DNA of 52,584 nt from 73-13 sp035555435 (GCA_035555435.1 DATMGN010000009.1:1-52584), one strand, 5' to 3'; counted from the stretch's first letter, positions 7,934-16,944 are shown. Notes: generated from the letters alone by a model not told the origin. Program-made: numbers and translations.

Positions 7934-8802
7934 CAGCCCACCCGCGCGTCGAGCCAGGCGATGACGTCGGCGATGACCTCGTCCGCGTTCGTCTCGTTGA
8001 GCACCTCGTGCCGGGCGCCGTCGTAGACGATCACCTCGACGTCGGTGAGCCGGGCTCGCGACAGGTAGGCCTCGGCGAGCCGGCGCACGGAGCGCTCGCC
8101 GCCGACGGGGTCGTCGGAGCCGACGATGAGCAGGAGCGGCACGTCGTGCTCTGCCGCGAGCCCGATCCGCGGCTTGCCGAGGAGCCGCAGCGTCTCGCGG
8201 ATGCCGAAGAGCTTCACGAGCGGCGTCGCGACCATGAGCGGGTCGGCGGCCGCTTTCGCGACGAGCTCGGGGTCGCGGCTGAGCCACTCGAACCCGGTGG
8301 GGTCCGCCACGGTCTTCTTGTGCCGGGCGTTGAGCGGGGCCGCGTTCATGCCGGTGAGCACGCGATACGCGGAGCCGGAGAGGACGACGAGATCGTATTC
8401 CTTCGGGTACGTGTCGAGCAGGATCTGGGAGATGAAGGATCCCCACGAGTGGCCGAACAGCACGAACGGGATGCCCGGCCGCGCGGCCTTGACGAGCTTG
8501 CTGAGGCGGTGCACGGCATCGACGGCGGCCCGGTGGCCGCCCTTGCCGAGCCGGCCGAGCTTGCTGCGGTCCTCGCCCCACTGCTCGAGGCCGGTGCGGC
8601 CGTGGCCGCGGTGGTCGTCCGCCCACACCTCGTAGCCGGCGGCGACGAGCGCCTCGGCGACGCGCTCGTAGCGCAGCGCGTACTCGCCGACGCCGTGGAC
8701 GAGCTGGATCACGGCCTTCGGGCTCGGGTGCGACCACACGTGGTAGTGGATCGTGACGCCGAGCCCGTCTTTGAACGTCGCGTCTTTGCGGGTCGCTGCC
8801 AT
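7933..8802 (-). CDS. Alpha/beta hydrolase (monoacylglycerol lipase / S33 type)
   Basis: 289 residues. The nucleophile elbow is GHSWGS with S119. Asp is D230 or D231 (VGSDDPVGG) and His is H265 (YDGARHEVLNE). The oxyanion region HGVGEYALRYERVAEAL and DHRGHGRT are hallmarks of the monoglyceride lipase/lysophospholipase group. There is no signal peptide, so it is cytosolic. It is the first gene of a pair with lplA and has a leaderless-type start. The substrate is unknown, although an ester of a medium or long acyl chain is likely from the family. Confidence 0.85.
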   Translation of the reverse strand: MAATRKDATFKDGLGVTIHYHVWSHPSPKAVIQLVHGVGEYALRYERVAEALVAAGYEVWADDHRGHGRTGLEQWGEDRSKLGRLGKGGHRAAVDAVHRLSKLVKAARPGIPFVLFGHSWGSFISQILLDTYPKEYDLVVLSGSAYRVLTGMNAAPLNARHKKTVADPTGFEWLSRDPELVAKAAADPLMVATPLVKLFGIRETLRLLGKPRIGLAAEHDVPLLLIVGSDDPVGGERSVRRLAEAYLSRARLTDVEVIVYDGARHEVLNETNADEVIADVIAWLDARVG

Positions 8803-8808
8803 GGATGG

Positions 8809-8814
8809 AATCTA
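8809..8814 (-). promoter_or_regulatory. -10 element of the hydrolase-lplA pair
   Basis: On the minus strand TAGATT ends 6 nt before ATG 8802, the leaderless spacing. Confidence 0.6.
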
Positions 8815-8885
8815 CCGCTCGGGGGCGCCGGTGGCCCGGCGGGCGATTGGAGCGCGGGCGAGAACGGGACTTTGCCTTGCAAAAT

Positions 8886-8912
8886 CCCCGATTGTTAGAC
8901 AATCTATCGGGG
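8886..8912. promoter_or_regulatory. GntR/FCD-type operator, nested palindrome
   Basis: ATTGT-TAG-ACAAT (8891-8903) contains TTGTTAGACAA, a perfect fit to the TNGTNNNACNA consensus of FadR/LldR-type FCD regulators. It is enclosed by a wider inverted repeat, CCCCGAT (8886-8892) and ATCGGGG (8906-8912). The site covers the probable -10 and reaches the GTG start of the regulator gene, which implies autorepression of the gntR-dehydrogenase pair. Confidence 0.7.
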
Positions 8913-9583
8913 TGAGGTCGATCGCCGAGGAGAACGCCGTCCTCCCGGGCACCCTGCACGTCGCCCTCCGCGACGCGGTGCTGGATCGCGAGCTGCCTCC
9001 CGGGACCGCCGTGACCGAATCCGCCGTCGCGAGCCGCTATGGCGTGGCCCGGCCCACGGCGCGCCTCGCGATCGAGCGGCTCGTCGCGGAGGGGCTGCTC
9101 GCCCGAGCCCCGCACCAGTCGGCTCGCGTGCCGGTGTTGAGCGCTCAGGACATCGCCGACATCTTCGACAGTCGCGCCCTCGTCGAGCAGGCCGCGATCG
9201 AGCGGCTCGCGCGCGCCGGTTCGATTCCGGCCGAGGCGCTCGCCGCGCATCGCGAGCTCCTCGCCATCGATGACCGCGCGCCGTTCGCCCGGCTCGACGC
9301 GACGTTCCACCGCAGTCTCGTCGCGGGTCAGCCGAATGCGCGGCTCGCCCGCATGCATGGCCTGCTCATGGGCGAGATCGAGCTGTGCATCGCGCAGGTC
9401 CAGGCGGAGCGCGTGCTGACCCCGGTCGAGATCGGCGCACAGCACCAGGCGATCCTCGACGCCGTCACGGCCGGCGACGCGACGCTCGCGGGGCGACTCG
9501 CCCGAGACCACATCCACGGCGCTCGCGATCGGCTGCTCGCGGCCGCGCAGGCCACGACCGACCCGACGCAAGGACTCGACTGA
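8912..9583 (+). CDS. GntR-family (FCD) regulator of the adjacent dehydrogenase
   Basis: 223 residues from GTG 8912, which falls at the edge of the operator; longer in-frame starts would read through that palindrome and the promoter. The N-terminal winged helix holds GTAVTESAVASRYGVARPTARLAIERLVAEGLL. The C-terminal FCD domain has the expected metal-site pattern: DATFHRSLV, then GAQHQAILDAV, then LARDHIHGARDRL. FCD regulators of the LldR/PdhR type respond to small carboxylates such as lactate. The stop overlaps the ATG of the next gene (TGATG), so the effector is probably the substrate or product of that enzyme. Confidence 0.87.
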   Translation: MRSIAEENAVLPGTLHVALRDAVLDRELPPGTAVTESAVASRYGVARPTARLAIERLVAEGLLARAPHQSARVPVLSAQDIADIFDSRALVEQAAIERLARAGSIPAEALAAHRELLAIDDRAPFARLDATFHRSLVAGQPNARLARMHGLLMGEIELCIAQVQAERVLTPVEIGAQHQAILDAVTAGDATLAGRLARDHIHGARDRLLAAAQATTDPTQGLD

Positions 9584-10812
9584 TGGTGCAGCGACAGTTC
9601 CCGAACCCCAAGGACGTGTTCGAGCTCATGCGGTTCAAGCGCCCCGTGTGGAGCGCGAAGGAGCGCCGGCTCGCGAGCGCGCTGACGATCCACGACCTGC
9701 GCACGATCGCGCAGCGCCGCACCCCGCGGGCCGCCTTCGACTACGTCGACGGCGCCGCGGACGGCGAGCTCTCGCTCAGCCGCGCCCGCCAGGCGTGGGA
9801 GGACATCGAGTTCCACCCGGACATCCTCAACGACGTCTCGACGGTCGACACCTCGACGACGATCCTCGGCGGGCCGAGCGCCTACCCGTTCGCGATCGGC
9901 CCCATCGGCTTCAGCCGGATCGCCCACACGGAGGGCGAGGTGGGCGGTGCGTCCGCGGCGGCCCGCATCGGCATCCCGTTCACGCTCTCGACGCTCGGCA
10001 ACACCGCGATCGAACGCGTCGCGGAGATCAATCCGGGGCGCAACTGGTTCCAGCTCTACGTCATGCGCCAGCGCGAGATCTCCTACGGACTCGTCGAGCG
10101 GGCGGCAGCGGCGGGCTTCGACACCCTCATGTTCACGGTCGACGCGCCCGTCGGGGGCAACCGGCTTCGCGACACCCGCAACGGCTTCTCGATCCCGCCG
10201 CAGCTGACGATGAAGACGATCGCGAACGCGATCCCCCGGCCCTGGTGGTGGTGGGACTTCCTGACGACCCCGAAGCTCGAGTTCGCCTCCCTCAGCGCCA
10301 CGGGCGGCACGGTCGGCGAGCTGCTGTCCTCGGCAATGGACCCGACGATCTCGTTCGCCGACCTCGACGTCATCCGCGGCATGTGGCCGGGCAAGCTCGT
10401 CGTCAAGGGCGTGCAGAACGTCGCGGACGCGAAGCGCCTCGCCGACCTCGGCGTCGACGGCATCATCCTGTCGAACCACGGCGGGCGCCAGCTCGACCGG
10501 GCCCCGATCCCCTTCCACCTGCTCCCGGAGGTCGTGCGGGAGGTAGGACGGGACACCGAGATCATCGTCGACACGGGCATCATGAACGGCGCCGACATCG
10601 TGGCGGCGATCGCGCTCGGCGCGAGGTTCACGATCGTCGGGCGCGCGTACATGTACGGCCTCATGGCCGGCGGGGTCGACGGCGCGCACCGCGCGATGGA
10701 GATCCTGACCCGGCAGATCGTGCAGACGATGAAGCTGCTCCAGGTCGCCACGGTCGAGGAGCTCGGCCCTCGGCACGTGACGCAGCTGCAGCGCCTCGTC
10801 CCGCGGACGTAG
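9583..10812 (+). CDS. lldD: FMN-dependent alpha-hydroxyacid dehydrogenase (L-lactate dehydrogenase type)
   Basis: 409 residues. The catalytic His and FMN-binding arginine segment is LSNHGGRQLDRAP. The early family signature RRTPRAAFDYVDGAADGE and the loop FTVDAPVGGNRLRDTRNGF are also present. It oxidises an L-2-hydroxyacid to the 2-oxoacid, feeding electrons to quinone or oxygen. The tight coupling to an LldR-like regulator favours L-lactate, but mandelate or glycolate oxidase is possible from sequence alone. No membrane segment is evident. Translation is coupled to the gntR gene. A paired hairpin region lies downstream. Confidence 0.85.
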   Translation: MVQRQFPNPKDVFELMRFKRPVWSAKERRLASALTIHDLRTIAQRRTPRAAFDYVDGAADGELSLSRARQAWEDIEFHPDILNDVSTVDTSTTILGGPSAYPFAIGPIGFSRIAHTEGEVGGASAAARIGIPFTLSTLGNTAIERVAEINPGRNWFQLYVMRQREISYGLVERAAAAGFDTLMFTVDAPVGGNRLRDTRNGFSIPPQLTMKTIANAIPRPWWWWDFLTTPKLEFASLSATGGTVGELLSSAMDPTISFADLDVIRGMWPGKLVVKGVQNVADAKRLADLGVDGIILSNHGGRQLDRAPIPFHLLPEVVREVGRDTEIIVDTGIMNGADIVAAIALGARFTIVGRAYMYGLMAGGVDGAHRAMEILTRQIVQTMKLLQVATVEELGPRHVTQLQRLVPRT

Positions 10813-10820
10813 TCGCCGAC

Positions 10821-10842
10821 GCCGATTCCGCGGGGAATCGGC
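10821..10842. terminator. Hairpin between convergent genes
   Basis: GCCGATTCC-gcgg-GGAATCGGC is a perfect 9-bp stem with a 4-nt loop, 9 nt after the lldD stop. It has no U tract. It is probably a transcription terminator. Confidence 0.55.
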
Positions 10843-10843
10843 G

Positions 10844-10899
10844 GTTCTGCGGGGATATCCGCCCCGGGTCGCCGCACATCCGGCGTTCCTCCGCAGAAC
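10844..10899. repeat. Second intergenic inverted repeat (possible terminator for the MFS gene)
   Basis: GTTCTGCGG (10844-10852) and CCGCAGAAC (10891-10899) are perfect 9-bp arms around a 38-nt interior that includes GGATATCC. It lies between the lldD and MFS stops and would serve the minus-strand transcript. Confidence 0.45.
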
Positions 10900-10918
10900 T
10901 CGACCGTGGCGAGGCGCC

Positions 10919-12280
10919 TCAGGTGCGCGCGGGCTCCTCCGGAAGCTCGTCCTCCGGCTCCTCGCGGATCGGCGTCGCCTGCAGCACCTGATCGGAGAAC
11001 TCCTCCGGTGCGATGACGAGCGGCACCGGCCGGGTCGCGACGAGCTCGACCCCGAGTCGGGCCTCGGAGCTGCGTCGCACGCGGCCGGATGCGAGGAACC
11101 ACACCGCGCCGATCGCGAACGCGACGATGCCCGACGCCCCGCCGACGAGGATCGCGACGCGCGGGCCCGCGGTCGAGGCGACGAGGCCGACGATGGGCGC
11201 GCCCACGACCGTGCCGCCCATCATGAGTGCCATGTAGATCGCGAGCACGCGACCGCGCAGCGCCGGATCGGTCGTCGTCTGCACGTAGCCGTTCGCGGTC
11301 GTCAGCATCGTGATGACGGAGAAGCCGATGACGACGCAAATCGCGGCGTAGGTCCAGAACGACGGCATCGCCGCGGACAGGCAGCAGGAGATCCCGAAGA
11401 GCAGGGCCGCGAAGATCGCGACGCGCAACTGCGCGCGGGCGCGGCGGGCGGCGAGCAGTGCGCCGACGAGCGAGCCGATCGCGATGACGGAGGTGAGCAG
11501 TCCGAAGCCGTCGGCGTCGCGGCCGAACTCGAGCGCCATCGTCGAGGCGAAGATGGGGAAGTTCATGCCGAATGCGCCGACGACGAACGCCATCGCGAAG
11601 AGGGCGACGAGGTCGCCGCGGCGCGCGGCGTAGCGGAACCCGTCCATGAAGCGCTGCACGCCCGTCGCCTTCGCGCGGGGCACGAGCTCGCGGCGTCGCA
11701 TCAGGGCGAGCACGGTGATCGTCGCGAGGTAGCTGATCGCGTCGACGATGAAGACCCAGCCGGGGCCGATCCAGATGATCGCGATGCCGGCCGCGGCGGG
11801 GCCGATGAGGCGCGCGCCGTTGAACGCCGCGGAGTTGAGCGCGACGGCGTTCGCCGCGTCCTCGCGGCCGACGAGGTCGGAGACGAAGGCCTGCCGCGCG
11901 GGGTTGTCGAACGCGGTCCCGATGCCGAAGCAGCAGGCGAGCACGTACATGAGGGGGAGCGTCATGACGCCCGCGAGGAGCAGGATGCCGGCGGTCAGCG
12001 CGACGGTCCCGAGCGCGGTCTGCGTGACGAGCAGGAGCCGTCGGCGGGGGAAGCGGTCGGCGACCCAGCCGGTCACGCCGACGAGCAGGAGCGGCGGCCC
12101 GAACTGGAGCGCCAGGCACACGCCCATCGCGGCGGCGTCGCCGTCGGTGAGCACGGTGAGCACGGTCCAGCTCAGCGCGGTCGACTGCGCCCACGAGCCG
12201 ACGTTGGACACGAGTGCGCCGAAGAACCAGAGCCGGTAGTTGTAGTGCCGGAGCGACCGGAACATCATGGCGCCCTTCAT
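10919..12280 (-). CDS. MFS transporter (EntS/MFS_3-like exporter)
   Basis: 453 residues with about twelve membrane helices. The start MFRSLRHYNYRLWFFGALVSN and GWVADRFPRRRLLLVTQ (MFS motif A) are typical of the enterobactin-exporter-like MFS_3 group, as is FDNPARQAFVSDLVGREDAANAVALNS (split here only in description). A charged cytoplasmic tail of ~60 residues follows the last helix. The ATG overlaps the marR stop by 4 nt. Drug or metabolite efflux under MarR control is the likely role; the substrate is unknown. Confidence 0.85.
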   Translation of the reverse strand: MKGAMMFRSLRHYNYRLWFFGALVSNVGSWAQSTALSWTVLTVLTDGDAAAMGVCLALQFGPPLLLVGVTGWVADRFPRRRLLLVTQTALGTVALTAGILLLAGVMTLPLMYVLACCFGIGTAFDNPARQAFVSDLVGREDAANAVALNSAAFNGARLIGPAAAGIAIIWIGPGWVFIVDAISYLATITVLALMRRRELVPRAKATGVQRFMDGFRYAARRGDLVALFAMAFVVGAFGMNFPIFASTMALEFGRDADGFGLLTSVIAIGSLVGALLAARRARAQLRVAIFAALLFGISCCLSAAMPSFWTYAAICVVIGFSVITMLTTANGYVQTTTDPALRGRVLAIYMALMMGGTVVGAPIVGLVASTAGPRVAILVGGASGIVAFAIGAVWFLASGRVRRSSEARLGVELVATRPVPLVIAPEEFSDQVLQATPIREEPEDELPEEPART

Positions 12281-12711
12281 CGGCGCGCCATCGCCCCGAT
12301 GAGCTCGATGGCGCGCTCGAGCACGGCGCGATCCGCCGGGTCGAGGGGCGCCAGCTGCGTCTTGAGCCAGGCGTTGCGCCGCTTGCGCGCGGTGCGCGCG
12401 AGCTCGTCGCCCGCCGCCGTGATCTCGACGAGGACGCGCCGCCCGTCGGCGGGGTCGTCGAGGCGGCGCACCCAGCCGGCGTCGGCGAGCACGTTGATGG
12501 TCCGGTTCATCGAGGGCGCGGACACGCGCTCGAACTCGGCGAGCTGGCCCGGAGTCTGCGGCCCGGTCCGGTTGAGATGCATGAGCACGGTGAGCTGCGA
12601 GTCGGTCACCTCGTCGAGGTGGGACTCGAGTCGCATGCGGCGCGTGAAGAGGAACGCGGCGACGCGCAGGTCGGAGGCGACCCGGTCGAGCGCATCCGAT
12701 TCCTTAGCCAC
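12277..12711 (-). CDS. MarR-family repressor of the adjacent MFS exporter
   Basis: 144 residues from GTG 12711. The winged helix is at residues ~35-100: LTVLMHLNRTGPQTPGQLAE, recognition helix SAPSMNRTINVLADAGW, wing DPADGRRVLVEI. It is the first gene of a two-gene operon with the exporter (ATGA overlap). Its leaderless promoter lies between two palindromes that are probably its own operators. Ligand release would derepress the exporter. Confidence 0.88.
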   Translation of the reverse strand: MAKESDALDRVASDLRVAAFLFTRRMRLESHLDEVTDSQLTVLMHLNRTGPQTPGQLAEFERVSAPSMNRTINVLADAGWVRRLDDPADGRRVLVEITAAGDELARTARKRRNAWLKTQLAPLDPADRAVLERAIELIGAMARR

Positions 12712-12716
12712 CCTAA
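12704..12716. promoter_or_regulatory. Candidate MarR operator, start-codon site
   Basis: TTAG-CCACC-CTAA, a palindrome with 4-bp arms. It overlaps the GTG start of marR and lies downstream of its -10. It is paired with the near-identical inverted copy at 12730-12742, with centres 26 bp apart. Confidence 0.6.
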
Positions 12717-12718
12717 CG

Positions 12719-12724
12719 ATCCTA
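12719..12724 (-). promoter_or_regulatory. -10 element of marR
   Basis: On the minus strand TAGGAT ends 7 nt before GTG 12711, leaderless spacing. It lies between the two TTAG-N5-CTAA sites. Confidence 0.6.
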
Positions 12725-12729
12725 GCTCA

Positions 12730-12742
12730 TTAGGGCGGCTAA
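12730..12742. promoter_or_regulatory. Candidate MarR operator, upstream site
   Basis: TTAG-GGCGG-CTAA. Read on the other strand, 12 of 13 bases match the first site. It lies in the -35/spacer region of marR. Confidence 0.6.
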
Positions 12743-12761
12743 CGATCCGCAGGCGCCCGCC

Positions 12762-13877
12762 TCAGCGCTCGAGCGGCCCGAGCAGGCTGGCCGCGACCGT
12801 CGCGTGCACCGACTCCGTGTCGCTCGGGTGGTAGATCCCCGCGAGCACATCGCGCTGCAGCCGGGCGAGCTCCGCCGCATTGCGATACCCGCCGCCGCCC
12901 GCACACCGCACCGCCTGGTCCACGACGTACCGCGCCGCCTCCGTGGCGCGATGCTTCGCACCCGTCAGGTGACGGAACCAGTCCGCGCCCCGATCGACGA
13001 GGCCGTCGACGTCGGCGGCGAGCGACTCCAGGTCCGGCCCGGTCGCGTCGAGCGCGAGCGCCGCGTCGGCGACCCGCCAGCGGAAGTCCGGATCCTGCGC
13101 GTAGCTGCGACCCGTGACGCGGCTGCCACGGCGCTGCACCGCCTCGACCGCGAGCTCCAGCGCACGGTCGGCGATCCCCGCATAGACCGAGGCGATGAGC
13201 AGCAGGAAGTTCGCGAAGATCCCGAAGATGAACGGGTCCGCGCTCGGGCCGACCGGCAGGATCCGGCTGACCCGCTCGTCGGGGACGATCGCGTTCTCCA
13301 GCACCGTCGTGCGCGACTGGGTCGCCCGCATGCCGAGCGTGTCCCAGTCGTCGAGCGTCGTGACGCCGCCGTCGGCCCGCGTGAGGAAGCCGTGGACCAG
13401 TCGGGGCCCGTCCGCGGTCTCGGCGCGGCCGAAGACGCCGAGACGCGTCCAGACCGGCGCGAGCGAGGTGAACACCTTCGTGCCGGTCAGCGCCCAGCCG
13501 GGCACTGGCGCCTCGACGCGCACCGCGGTCGTCATCGCATCCCAGAGCACGAAGTCGTTGCCGGGCTCGCTGATCCCGAACGCGAAGAGCTCGCCGCGCG
13601 CCGCATCGTCGATGACCCACGCGAGCGAGTCGTCGCCGCGGTCGCGCAGCACGCGCGCGACGCCGAGCCAGACGTGATGCATGTTGACCGCGAGCGCCGT
13701 CGCGGGCGCATACGCGGCGAGGCGGCGCTGGTCGCGCGCCGTCTCCAGCAGCGACCGGACCCGTAGATAGCCGGCGTCGCGGAGGTCCTCGAGGTCCTCG
13801 TGGAAGAAGGCGTTGTCGCGGTCGTAGCCGGGCGCGCGATCGCGGAAGCGCTGCAGCATCGCGGGATCGAGGTCCAT
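12762..13877 (-). CDS. Acyl-CoA dehydrogenase-like flavoprotein
   Basis: 371 residues from ATG 13877, with GGAGG 5 nt upstream. Recognisable ACAD parts are GISEPGND (FAD loop region), GWALTGTKVFTSLAP, DDWDTLGMRATQSRTTVLENAIVP, and the C-terminal CAGGGGYRNAAELARLQRD. The segment where ordinary acyl-CoA dehydrogenases carry YEGT with the catalytic Glu reads IYHPSDTESVH. This suggests a divergent subfamily, either with its base elsewhere or acting as a flavin monooxygenase. It lies 44 nt after the Gfo/Idh/MocA gene on the same strand. The substrate is unknown. Confidence 0.75.
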   Translation of the reverse strand: MDLDPAMLQRFRDRAPGYDRDNAFFHEDLEDLRDAGYLRVRSLLETARDQRRLAAYAPATALAVNMHHVWLGVARVLRDRGDDSLAWVIDDAARGELFAFGISEPGNDFVLWDAMTTAVRVEAPVPGWALTGTKVFTSLAPVWTRLGVFGRAETADGPRLVHGFLTRADGGVTTLDDWDTLGMRATQSRTTVLENAIVPDERVSRILPVGPSADPFIFGIFANFLLLIASVYAGIADRALELAVEAVQRRGSRVTGRSYAQDPDFRWRVADAALALDATGPDLESLAADVDGLVDRGADWFRHLTGAKHRATEAARYVVDQAVRCAGGGGYRNAAELARLQRDVLAGIYHPSDTESVHATVAASLLGPLER

Positions 13878-13921
13878 GGTGTCCTCCGCCGTCAGCCTAG
13901 ACCGGGCCGGCGAGAACGCGA

Positions 13922-14950
<1,029 letters not shown>

Positions 14951-14957
14951 GCCCCCG

Positions 14958-14963
14958 ATTCTG
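14958..14963 (-). promoter_or_regulatory. -10 element of the Gfo/Idh/MocA gene
   Basis: On the minus strand CAGAAT ends 7 nt before GTG 14950. It lies back-to-back with the -10 at 14993-14998. Confidence 0.5.
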
Positions 14964-14992
14964 CTCCCTTTTTCAGGGGCCGGAGGGGTCGG

Positions 14993-14998
14993 TAGGCT
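14993..14998 (+). promoter_or_regulatory. -10 element of the CrtI/PYROXD2-like gene
   Basis: TAGGCT ends 6 nt before GTG 15005, leaderless spacing. Confidence 0.6.
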
Positions 14999-15004
14999 TC
15001 GGGC

Positions 15005-16564
15005 GTGGTCGGGGGGACGAGCGAACGCGATGTCGTCATCGTCGGCGGTGGGCACAACGGGCTCGCCGCCGCGGCCTACCTCGCCCAGGCGGGGCTCACG
15101 GTCACCGTGCTCGAACGACTCGACGAGGTCGGCGGGGCCGCCGTCTCGGCCGACGCGTTCTCAGGCCTCGACGCCCGCCTGTCGCGTTACTCCTACCTCG
15201 TCTCCCTGCTGCCCGCCTCGATCATCCGTGACCTCCGGCTCGACATCCGGCTCGCGCGGCGGCGCTACTCCTCCTACACGCCCCGCCCTGGCACCTCGAC
15301 GGGCCTGCTCGTGGACCGCGTCGACACCACTGCGAGCGCGCTCGGCGCCGACGCGGCCGGCTGGCGCGCCCTCTACGAGTCGACCGGGCAGCTCGCCCGC
15401 ACGCTCTTCCCGAGCGTCACCGCGCCGCTCATGACCCGCTCCGAGGCCCGCCGCGCGGTCGCGGACGAGGCGACCTGGATGGCGTTCATCGAGGAGCCCG
15501 TCGGCGAGGTCATCCAGGACGCGCTGACCGACGACCTCGCCCGCGGCGTCGCCCTCACCGACGCGCTCATCGGCACCTTCGCGCCGAACGTCGACCCGAC
15601 GCTCGCCGCCAATCGCTGCTTCCTGTACCACGTGATCGGCGGCGGCACCGGCGACTGGGACGTGCCGATCGGCGGCATCGGCTCCGTGACCGGCGAGCTG
15701 CGGCGCGCGGCGCTGCAGGCCGGCGCCGAGCTGCTCACGAGCGCGGAGGCGACCGCGATCCGTCCCGACGGCGGCGTCAGCGCGCGCATCCGCGACGAGG
15801 AGGTCGAGTTCGCGGCACGCTGGGTGCTCGCGGGCTGCTCGCCCCACGAGCTCGCCCGACTGCTCGGCGAGGCGCCGCCCGCCGGTGCCGAGGGCGCGCA
15901 GGTCAAGGTCAACCTGCTCCTCAAGCGGCTGCCGCGACTGCGCGATCCGCGCCTGGACCCGCGGGCGGCGTTCGGCGGGACGTTCCACGTCAACGAGACG
16001 TGGGCGCAGCTGCAGACCGCGTACGACGAGGCCGCCGCGGGCGACGTCCCCGAACTCCTGCCGCTGGAGATCTACTGCCACTCCATCACGGACCCCACGA
16101 TCCTCTCCGAGGACCTGCGCGAGACCGGCGCGCAGACGATCACGCTGTTCGGCCTGCACACCCCGCATCGCCTCGCCGAGTCGGCGGCCTACGCGGGCGA
16201 GGCGGGGGCAGAACGCTATCGCCGGCGACTCCAGGATGCGGCGATCGCGAGCCTCGACTCGGTGCTCGACGAGCCCATCGAGTCGCTGCTGCTCACCGAC
16301 GCCGACGGCCGGCCGACGATCGAGACGAAGACGACGCTCGACCTCGAGCGCTCCCTGCGGCTGCCGCGTGGCAACATCTTCCACGGGCCGCTGTCATGGC
16401 CCTGGGCGGAGGACGGCGAGCCGCTCGCGACGGCCGCGGAGCGCTGGGGCGTCGCGACCGCGCACGAACGCATCCTGCTGTGCGGCTCCGGCACACGACG
16501 AGGCGGCGCTGTGTCCGCACTGGGGGGACACAACGCCGCCATGGCCGTGCTGGAGCTGCTGTGA
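15005..16564 (+). CDS. CrtI/PYROXD2-like FAD-dependent oxidoreductase
   Basis: 519 residues. The N-terminal dinucleotide motif is VVIVGGGHNGLAAAAYLAQAG, followed by TVLERLDEVGGAA. The C-terminus has ILLCGSGTRRGGAVSALGGHNAA, where phytoene desaturases carry their C-terminal FAD motif. It is a paralogue in the broad sense of crtI at 44050, but the HNG start and lack of carotenoid neighbours place it nearer the PYROXD2 group of unknown substrate. It converges with the next gene with only 1 nt between stops. It should not be read as a second carotenoid desaturase without further evidence. Confidence 0.8.
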   Translation: MVGGTSERDVVIVGGGHNGLAAAAYLAQAGLTVTVLERLDEVGGAAVSADAFSGLDARLSRYSYLVSLLPASIIRDLRLDIRLARRRYSSYTPRPGTSTGLLVDRVDTTASALGADAAGWRALYESTGQLARTLFPSVTAPLMTRSEARRAVADEATWMAFIEEPVGEVIQDALTDDLARGVALTDALIGTFAPNVDPTLAANRCFLYHVIGGGTGDWDVPIGGIGSVTGELRRAALQAGAELLTSAEATAIRPDGGVSARIRDEEVEFAARWVLAGCSPHELARLLGEAPPAGAEGAQVKVNLLLKRLPRLRDPRLDPRAAFGGTFHVNETWAQLQTAYDEAAAGDVPELLPLEIYCHSITDPTILSEDLRETGAQTITLFGLHTPHRLAESAAYAGEAGAERYRRRLQDAAIASLDSVLDEPIESLLLTDADGRPTIETKTTLDLERSLRLPRGNIFHGPLSWPWAEDGEPLATAAERWGVATAHERILLCGSGTRRGGAVSALGGHNAAMAVLELL

Positions 16565-16565
16565 C

Positions 16566-16907
16566 TCAGCCCGTCGTGTAGGTCGACAGCGAGCCGAGGG
16601 TCGCGAGCGCCGTCGCGCCGATGACGACCGCGACGATGATCCATACGACGTAGATCGCCAGGACGATGATCGAGACGATCAGGCCCACCTTGGCGGGCGT
16701 GTTCTGGTAACCGGCGGCCTTCGACTGGTTGAGCGCGACGATCGACAGGATCAGACCGACGAGCGCGAACACGAAGGCGAAGACGAGGCCGACGATGCCG
16801 AGCGTCTTGCCCGGGTAGTCGCCGGGCGCCGGCTGGAGAGGCTGCTGTCCCTGCTGGTATGCCGGCTGCTGGTAGGCGGGCTGCTGCGGGGCGTTGGGGT
16901 CGGTCAT
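16566..16907 (-). CDS. DUF4190-like small membrane protein with Pro/Gln-rich head
   Basis: 113 residues from ATG 16907 (AGGA upstream). Residues 1-33 are rich in Pro, Gln, Ala and Tyr with PAYQQ repeats. Then KTLGIVGLVFAFVFALVGLILSIVAL is a first membrane helix with the DUF4190-type pattern, and PAKVGLIVSIIVLAIYVVWIIVAVVIGA a second. Such proteins are common in Actinobacteria and have no settled function; the disordered head probably faces the cytoplasm. It is divergent from pfkA, so the CRP/GlxR-like site at 16946 lies in its upstream region as well. Confidence 0.75.
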   Translation of the reverse strand: MTDPNAPQQPAYQQPAYQQGQQPLQPAPGDYPGKTLGIVGLVFAFVFALVGLILSIVALNQSKAAGYQNTPAKVGLIVSIIVLAIYVVWIIVAVVIGATALATLGSLSTYTTG

Positions 16908-16944
16908 GACTGGTTCCTGCTTTCGTGGCGGTGGCCTTGGTCGA

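Noticed and set aside
15005..16564. Second phytoene desaturase of the carotenoid pathway
   Set aside because: The N-terminal HNG motif and unrelated neighbours fit the PYROXD2 branch better; the pathway is complete with crtI at 44050.
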